5,945 nt of DNA from CAYJSJ01 sp964373065. Its GTDB lineage: Bacteria; Patescibacteriota; Gracilibacteria; Peribacterales; Peribacteraceae. Below the pieces are notes generated by a model. The model searched no databases and was not told the origin of the DNA. It saw nothing but the letters and a program-made list of their open reading frames with translations. The position numbers and the translations under genes were made by a program. This document shows, piece after piece, positions 3,101 to 5,945 of this stretch (the stretch's first letter is position 1; each line of letters opens with the position of its first letter). Location of the stretch: positions 1 through 5,945 of the forward strand of contig CAYJSJ010000034.1 in assembly GCA_964373065.1 (NCBI GenBank). The letters are read 5' to 3'.

Positions 3101-5945
3101 CCTTGCAAACAAAAGAAACGCTGTTCGGCGATCTTGCAAAACAAATCATACTCAAACAAACAAAGGTTATCTACGATACAGCGCCATTTGGGTTTGCGAT
3201 CAAAGGGAATCCGACGAGCGTGTCAGAGTGGATCAATAGCGCCACAGAGGCGGTCACGAGTCAGACCTATGACGCGTTTGGACTCGCGACCAAACGCGTA
3301 GACCCCAATGGCAACACAACCACTTTCACCTATGATAACAATCATCTTGCGCCAGCCATCGTCACGAATCCAAAAGGGCAGGCAACGCAATTCACCTATG
3401 ATCTGTCGTCGTCGCAGGTCGTGTTTGCCACAGACCCGAATGGCATAGTGCGCCAGACGGTATATGACCCGCTTGATCGCATGATCGAGGAGCGAGGGAC
3501 TGATGACAATGCCACGAGCGGATCTGCCCTTATCCTCATTCGAACAAGAACGTATGGCGACGCCAACGTTCCGCGGTTTGTGAAAGATACTCTGTGGCTG
3601 AACGCCGCGACCAGCGCCGAAACCTACGCATACCTCGATGGTCTCAATCGAGTTGTGCAAACGCGCGTGGAAACAGACACGCCAAACACGTTTTCTGTTC
3701 GCGATACTCTCTACACGCAAACAGGAGCCGTATCAGCGCAATCCTTGCCATATTTTTCCACCGGTTTTTCCGCGACACCACCCGCGTCCCCCATTGCGTC
3801 CAAATACCTCTTTACCTTGTTCACCTACGACCCGCTTTCCCGGCCGCTCACGGAACAAAACGCGGTAGGAACAACGAAACGCACATACGCAAACTGGGAT
3901 GAAACCGTGATTGATCCAAAAGGGAATATCAAAAAATTCCAACAAGACGCCTATGGTCGCCTTGTCAGCGTGTGGGAATTCAACGATGAATCTGATATCC
4001 AAAAACTCTACACCACCACCTACACGTACAATGCAAGAGGCGATCTTGCCACGATCACCGATGCCCTCGGCAACAGCCGAAATTTCACCTACGATGGCCT
4101 GTCTCGCAGGCTTTCTGCCGAAGATTTGCACGCGCCGTCTGATCCCCTTTTTGGCGTATGGACCTATACGTATGATCTTGCAGGAAACATGACATCGAAA
4201 AAAAATCCGGCAGGACAAACCATTTCCTTTTCCTATGACTCGCTGCATCGAACGCTCCTCGAAGACACGCTTTCCACCGCTTTCCCTGATATCTCCTATA
4301 CCTACGATTTCTGCCAACAAGGCATTGGAAGACTCTGTCTCGCTGTTGCCGCTTCATCTGGAAATCCTTCGGTTTCAACCGCGTTCGCCTACACCAACAA
4401 CGGCAAACCAAAATCAGAAACGACAACCATTGCCCCGCTTCTTCCGCAGACGATGCATTTTACTTATGACCGACAAGGAAATCCACTCACCGTGACCTAT
4501 CCGGATGGACTCATCGCAACAACCGAGTACAATGATGCGGGGTTCAAAGAAGCTCTCTCTGTCATCACACCCGCCTCTGCCCTGTCAAAACCCATTGTGG
4601 TCTCAGTCGATTATGAACCCACCGGGCAGATCGAAAAAGAAATATACGGCAATGGCATGATAACGGAACGATTTTTCAAACCAGGAGAAGTGTATCGTTT
4701 GAAAACACAGACGACCACACATGCGTCAAAAACGCTTCAAGGATTGAACTATCAATACGACGTGATTGGCAATATCACCGAGATCACAGAAAACGCGTCT
4801 CCCTTGTCCATTCCGCAGACATTGACGACCTCGTCAAGCTCGATCATCCCTGCCGCGACCAAACCAAAAGGGGATCTCACCAATGATGGCATTATTTCAA
4901 TGGCAGATGTGTCCTGTCTGCGCGACGTCATATCCTGGGTCATGTATTCTTCCAAAGATACGCCGCTTCCGAGCTGTCTTTCTTTCACAAAAGGCAACAC
5001 CATAAGCCAGGTCCTTGCAACCGCGGACATGAATTGCGACACAGCCATCACTGTCGCGGATGCTTCATTGCTCGCCACATCTATCACCGAAAAAACACTC
5101 GGACCATCCGTGGACGCAAACAGCAACCTGATTGCTGATAGCTGCGAAAAACCGTCCGCGATGTCCATCACATTCACGACGACCACGCCCATCCTGATTG
5201 CAACGAACAAAACATCGTCTTTTGAATACGACAACCTATCCCGATTGGTTGTTGCAAACAGCGTGCCTGTTCTCGCGCCTGCCGGCGCTTTGACGCCACC
5301 CAAGATCACAGAAACATACGCCTATGACGCGATAGGCAATATCACCAATACGTCTGCCATGGGGGCCTACGCCTACACTGGAAAATCGAACACAAATTTC
5401 GACACAACATTCGCCAACCCCCATGCCGCGACCATGATCGGGACAACCCCAGTATCGTATGACAAAAATGGCAATGTCACGCTTTCTTCCAAAAACACCT
5501 ACACGTATGACGCGTTTGGCCGTCTCACCCAATCATGGAACGCCAAAAACAACGTTTCCCTTGCTTATACCTACGACCACACTGGCGCACGTGTCTCCAA
5601 AAAGAACACAAACACCGGATTCACTGAATACGCCATCAATCAATACACAGACGTGACGCCATCTTCCACCCAGAATCACCTCTACTTTGGCCAAGAAAAA
5701 GTCGCGACCATCACGTCGTACACGGCGTCAGCGCCAGAGGCTCCGATGCCGCCACCCATGCTCGTTTACCATATCACCGATCACCTCAACAGCGCTTTCA
5801 TAGACATGAAAGAAGATGGAACCATCCTCCAGCTCTCGAGTTACCGTCCTTTCGGCTCTAGCATCGGAACCTACACCGCTCCATCGTACGCCAACTCCTA
5901 CCAATTCACCGGCAAAGAACTGGACGAAGAAACGCGGTTGTATTA
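55..5945 (+). CDS. Secreted SpvB/FG-GAP/RHS (YD-repeat) protein with internal dockerin-like module, 3' partial
   Basis: The frame from the ATG at 55 stays open for 1963 codons and leaves the window unfinished. Domains in order: signal peptide (1-32), Ser/Ala/Thr-rich linker (33-109), SpvB-like N-terminal domain (110-432, with PPGRNGMTPELALGYNS and GYGWTFSIPTIER), six FG-GAP/VCBS calcium loops (433-761), TcdB middle-region landmarks (785-885), YD repeats (1071-1573 and 1723-1850), a dockerin-like insert (1606-1698), and the beginning of the RHS core signature (FTGKELDEETRLYY at the edge). In known Tc toxins TcB and TcC build a hollow shell that encloses a cleaved C-terminal toxin; here both halves are in one chain. 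By inference it is an exported shell protein whose cargo domain lies beyond the window. Start choice: the ATG at 55 gives a compact signal peptide and sits just after a promoter. The in-frame ATG at 25, right after the TGA at 7-9, would add ten residues. Neither start has a Shine-Dalgarno sequence. No frameshift or internal stop is seen. The specific function is unknown. Confidence 0.95.
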   Translation, partial: MSDRHLLYSAKKGALLVLSFCLLFSSVLPALAAEETPPATESKDATSEDTANVSYTESSAAASSAGFLGSASTLVTGSLPGAEPNAVNLSGSLASKALRNRLNATTDPQSGALTYAYPFVLPPGRNGMTPELALGYNSHQRNNVNIAGYGWTFSIPTIERTANAGIEQLYTNPIFLSSLAGELAPVSFALPSSAPFGVYGARYETGSFLTHEYIADPSLGDYWRVTDRQGMTYLFGRTSSARLSAPASAGTTLSGKTAKWYLQEMRDLNGNAMVYAYETIDTMIYPKTITYTQNDPDGFFGPTEGTAGIFSVQFAYENRPDMSEDYSFGFLLKNTKRLTTITTTINGKQARVYTFSYTSGDNTVRSLLSSITETGSDETGKTLSLPPTEFTYTKHQKGWIKYSPFSTFFIPNVPAPYYFANSKPLDNGMRLFDYNGDALTDMVISNDPDGSAVKKAPLPPGSYFGSIFFNTNKLVVESTVPFLSGGNDFGVRFADVDGNGLMDILHGKVSYNGMLSSAVYRTKGGSAQWLVDGSYTLPVVFSKDLFDPEYGVSIPRDMGVRVGDINADGLPDLLQSYKKVVYPYETEEPQITKVFLNNLSTSWKAENPNAPKGWTDVTNAPYQIPGNLLFNTKEDSYGVYIVDINGDGVSDFLRGGFGPKGEVASDIFLNANGGQSYVTSTSFSFGKGGFSGDGARLTDLNGDGLTDLLSIVYYTNEATARINTGSSWIIDSSFVVDPAFAVNDFPTNVQIADINGDGLEDIIGHKYISGESTWFLYLNKGPVSDLLSTIKTDTGANIKVTYTNSAQEKTPEVTIANPSLPFGLTVVKTIQTIDGLGNTALSDTYAYAGGYYRYESPIEKKFAGFQTVSITDALGNQTIQYYHQGNASATELGEYLDDKTKINTMYREDRRGPLPNDLLFSRRLFTWSKAPLPSLAASRNYTYLAKEITQMWNGGGSSKDTATAYTYDLSNGNRITTTEWGQVQSTLDGAFTDIQNPGDIRVTERSYVTNNVALSSLQTKETLFGDLAKQIILKQTKVIYDTAPFGFAIKGNPTSVSEWINSATEAVTSQTYDAFGLATKRVDPNGNTTTFTYDNNHLAPAIVTNPKGQATQFTYDLSSSQVVFATDPNGIVRQTVYDPLDRMIEERGTDDNATSGSALILIRTRTYGDANVPRFVKDTLWLNAATSAETYAYLDGLNRVVQTRVETDTPNTFSVRDTLYTQTGAVSAQSLPYFSTGFSATPPASPIASKYLFTLFTYDPLSRPLTEQNAVGTTKRTYANWDETVIDPKGNIKKFQQDAYGRLVSVWEFNDESDIQKLYTTTYTYNARGDLATITDALGNSRNFTYDGLSRRLSAEDLHAPSDPLFGVWTYTYDLAGNMTSKKNPAGQTISFSYDSLHRTLLEDTLSTAFPDISYTYDFCQQGIGRLCLAVAASSGNPSVSTAFAYTNNGKPKSETTTIAPLLPQTMHFTYDRQGNPLTVTYPDGLIATTEYNDAGFKEALSVITPASALSKPIVVSVDYEPTGQIEKEIYGNGMITERFFKPGEVYRLKTQTTTHASKTLQGLNYQYDVIGNITEITENASPLSIPQTLTTSSSSIIPAATKPKGDLTNDGIISMADVSCLRDVISWVMYSSKDTPLPSCLSFTKGNTISQVLATADMNCDTAITVADASLLATSITEKTLGPSVDANSNLIADSCEKPSAMSITFTTTTPILIATNKTSSFEYDNLSRLVVANSVPVLAPAGALTPPKITETYAYDAIGNITNTSAMGAYAYTGKSNTNFDTTFANPHAATMIGTTPVSYDKNGNVTLSSKNTYTYDAFGRLTQSWNAKNNVSLAYTYDHTGARVSKKNTNTGFTEYAINQYTDVTPSSTQNHLYFGQEKVATITSYTASAPEAPMPPPMLVYHITDHLNSAFIDMKEDGTILQLSSYRPFGSSIGTYTAPSYANSYQFTGKELDEETRLY
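151..381 (+). other. Ser/Ala/Thr-rich post-signal linker (residues 33-109)
   Basis: About 75 residues between the signal peptide and the SpvB domain are dominated by Ser, Ala, Thr and Gly, acidic at first (AEETPPATESKDATSED) and then weakly hydrophobic. No domain is recognised. It looks like a flexible extracellular spacer; TcB-like proteins usually have little conserved sequence before their PPGRNG motif. Confidence 0.6.
382..1350 (+). other. SpvB / TcdB N-terminal-like domain (residues 110-432)
   Basis: The domain opens with SGALTYAYPFVLPPGRNG (110-127), continues MTPELALGYNS (128-138) and reaches GYGWTFSIPTIER (148-160). This is the recognisable start of SpvB and TcB proteins: a G-T-Y-P, then PPGRNGL-P-L-L-YNS, then G-GW-L--P-I-R. 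Further family landmarks are YWRVTDRQGMTYLFG (222-236) and KWYLQEMRDLNGNAMVYAY (259-277), which match the usual W--VTD--G--Y-FG and WYL---D-NGN-I-Y-Y patterns. In Salmonella SpvB the ADP-ribosyltransferase lies in the C-terminal half, which is not the part seen here, so no enzyme activity is implied. In Tc toxins this region forms part of the shell. Confidence 0.85.
1351..2337 (+). repeat. Six FG-GAP/VCBS-type calcium-binding repeats (residues 433-761)
   Basis: Six copies of a D-x-[ND]-x-D-[GA]-x-x-D loop are visible: DYNGDALTD (433-441), DVDGNGLMD (495-503), DINADGLPD (564-572), DINGDGVSD (643-651), DLNGDGLTD (699-707) and DINGDGLED (753-761). Spacings are 62, 69, 79, 56 and 54 residues, which is right for blades of an FG-GAP/integrin-alpha-like beta-propeller. 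The first loop is the least regular (Ala in place of Gly). In TcB a propeller sits at this point and gates the shell; a similar role is inferred. Calcium is probably needed for folding outside the cell. Confidence 0.85.
2407..2709 (+). other. TcdB middle-region-like segment (residues 785-885)
   Basis: DLLSTIKTDTGANIKVTY (785-802) corresponds to the family landmark usually read as D-LL-T-I-N-G-GA---I-Y. About 60 residues later KKFAGFQTVSITDALGNQ (860-877) followed by TIQYYHQG (878-885) matches the common E-F-GF--V--TDA-GN-T--Y-HQG. In Tc toxins both mark the part of TcB that follows the propeller and leads into the RHS shell. Their order and spacing support a complete TcB-like half in this protein. 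Confidence 0.75.
2710..3264 (+). other. Connecting shell segment without canonical YD motifs (residues 886-1070)
   Basis: This part joins the TcdB-like middle region to the first clear YD repeat. It contains weak beta-strand patterns such as TAYTYDLSNGNRITTTEWG (961-979) and FTWSKAPLP (924-932), but few regular repeats. TcB-TcC proteins have divergent sequence at this point, where the B and C halves meet. It lies in the same continuous frame, with no stop or shift. No separate function can be assigned. Confidence 0.5.
3265..4773 (+). repeat. YD (RHS) repeat array, first block (residues 1071-1573)
   Basis: Many Y-D-x-x-G/S-R/N repeats are visible: TYDAFGLATK (1071), FTYDNN (1091), FTYDLS (1113), VYDPLDRM (1136), FTYDPLSRPL (1256), TYNARGDLATITDALGN (near 1324), FTYDGLSRRL (1344), TYDLAGNMTSKKNPAGQ (1372), FSYDSLHRTL (1392), TYDFCQQGIGRLC (1416), FTYDRQGNPLTVTYPDG (1469) and QYDVIGNITEITE (1567). 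QSLPYF (1229-1234), a landmark of SpvB/TcC-type shells, is also present. These repeats form a spiralling beta-sheet cocoon in RHS and TcC structures. The pair C1420 and C1428 flanks a GIGR turn and may form a disulphide. Repeats between 1140 and 1255 are irregular. Confidence 0.9.
4870..5148 (+). other. Dockerin-like calcium-binding module inserted in the RHS shell (residues 1606-1698)
   Basis: Loop 1 is GDLTNDGIISMADVSCLRDV (from G1606), matching the dockerin pattern G-D-x-N-x-D-G-x-I-x-x-x-D, with D1607, D1611 and D1618 as ligands and Thr in place of Asn at position 3. Loop 2 is ADMNCDTAITVADASLLATS (from A1657), with D1658, N1660, D1662 and D1669; Thr replaces the usual Gly at position 6. 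A third loop, VDANSNLIADSCE (1686-1698), resembles the D-x-N-x-N-x-I-x-D-x-C ending often found after dockerins. The loops are about 51 residues apart, longer than in classic cellulosomal dockerins (roughly 25-35), because of an SKDTPLPSCL-containing linker. Cysteines 1621, 1641, 1661 and 1697 could form two disulphides. Ser/Thr-rich linkers flank both sides. Dockerins bind cohesins in known systems; whether this one does is unknown. Confidence 0.75.
5221..5604 (+). repeat. YD (RHS) repeat array, second block (residues 1723-1850)
   Basis: After the insert, regular repeats resume: FEYDNLSRLVVA (1723), YAYDAIGNITNTSAMGAYAY (1755), VSYDKNGNVT (1800), YTYDAFGRLTQSWN (1816) and YTYDHTGARVSKKNTNTG (1838). 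This order, ending in YD--G-RV-K, is what normally comes before the core-closing segment of RHS proteins. It shows that the dockerin-like module interrupts one continuous array and does not end it. Confidence 0.9.
5767..5945 (+). other. Start of the RHS core-ending signature, cut by the window edge (residues 1905-1963)
   Basis: YHITDHLNSAFIDMKEDGT (1905-1923) followed by SSYRPFGS (1928-1935) matches the usual YYH-DHLGS-----DE-G-----Y-PFG. QFTGKELDEETRLYY (1950-1964) then matches FTGKE-D-ETGLYY. The rest of the signature (GARYYDP---RF---DP and the aspartates that release the C-terminal domain) would follow just outside the window. Two small departures are seen: DHLNS for DHLGS, and ETRL for ETGL. 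Everything after this point, including any toxin or cargo, is unseen. Confidence 0.85.

Noticed and set aside
3733..4320. Minus-strand open frame of 195 codons, and the similar one at 3223-3720
   Set aside because: Both are antisense to the YD-repeat array. Their translations are rich in Arg, Gly and Ile from repeated sense codons and match no family I recognise.
4870..5148. Membership of a classical cellulosome
   Set aside because: Only a dockerin-like module is seen, with longer spacing and substituted loop positions. No glycoside hydrolase, cohesin or scaffoldin sequence is in the window.
4752..5309. Minus-strand open frame of 185 codons opposite the dockerin-like insert
   Set aside because: It lies entirely antisense to a well-supported coding region, shows no domain or signal, and its length is explained by codon bias on the opposite strand.
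55..5945. Recoded TGA (as in Gracilibacteria or Absconditabacteria) or an internal frameshift
   Set aside because: The main frame contains no TGA, TAA or TAG, and family landmarks stay in the same frame from start to edge, so neither recoding nor a frameshift is needed.
1..5945. tRNA, rRNA, CRISPR array, insertion sequence or terminator
   Set aside because: No cloverleaf, spaced direct repeats, inverted terminal repeats, transposase or stem-loop with T-run was found. The nucleotide repetition present comes from the protein repeats.

Overview
The window is almost entirely one very long plus-strand gene, reading from the ATG at 55 through the right edge (1963 complete codons plus two bases, no stop seen). 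It encodes a secreted protein of the SpvB/TcB plus RHS (YD-repeat) class. The architecture matches a TcB-TcC type toxin shell fused into a single chain. The window stops inside the hallmark that ends the RHS core, so the C-terminal variable domain, where the cargo or toxin of such proteins normally sits, is not visible.

Layout: positions 1-54 hold a probable sigma70-type promoter (TTGACA at 6-11, 17-base spacer, extended -10 TGATATACC at 26-34) and a very short pyrimidine-rich leader without a Shine-Dalgarno sequence. Residues 1-32 are a signal peptide, followed by a Ser/Ala/Thr-rich linker. Residues 110-432 resemble the SpvB N-terminal domain. Residues 433-761 carry six DxNxDGxxD-type calcium-binding motifs (FG-GAP/VCBS class, probably a beta-propeller). 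Residues 785-885 carry the two landmarks of the TcdB middle region. Residues 886-1062 are a linking part without clear motifs. Residues 1071-1573 and 1723-1850 are YD repeats. Residues 1905-1963 are the start of the RHS core-ending signature.

The most unusual part is at residues 1606-1698. There a dockerin-like pair of calcium-binding loops, followed by a third DxNxNxIxDxCE loop, is spliced into the YD-repeat shell between one repeat ending in GNITEITE and the next starting FEYDNLSRL. It carries four of the six cysteines of the visible mature protein. A dockerin is normally a terminal protein-docking module, so an internal copy on the wall of an RHS cocoon suggests surface display of a calcium-stabilised docking or scaffold domain.

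Organism: a bacterium with balanced GC that uses the standard meaning of TGA (none is read through in the frame). Giant secreted RHS proteins with internal dockerin-like modules and poor Shine-Dalgarno use would fit Candidate Phyla Radiation (Patescibacteria) genomes, but this is a low-confidence impression: no marker gene is present. No RNA gene, mobile element or CRISPR was seen. All other open frames are shadows of the main gene.
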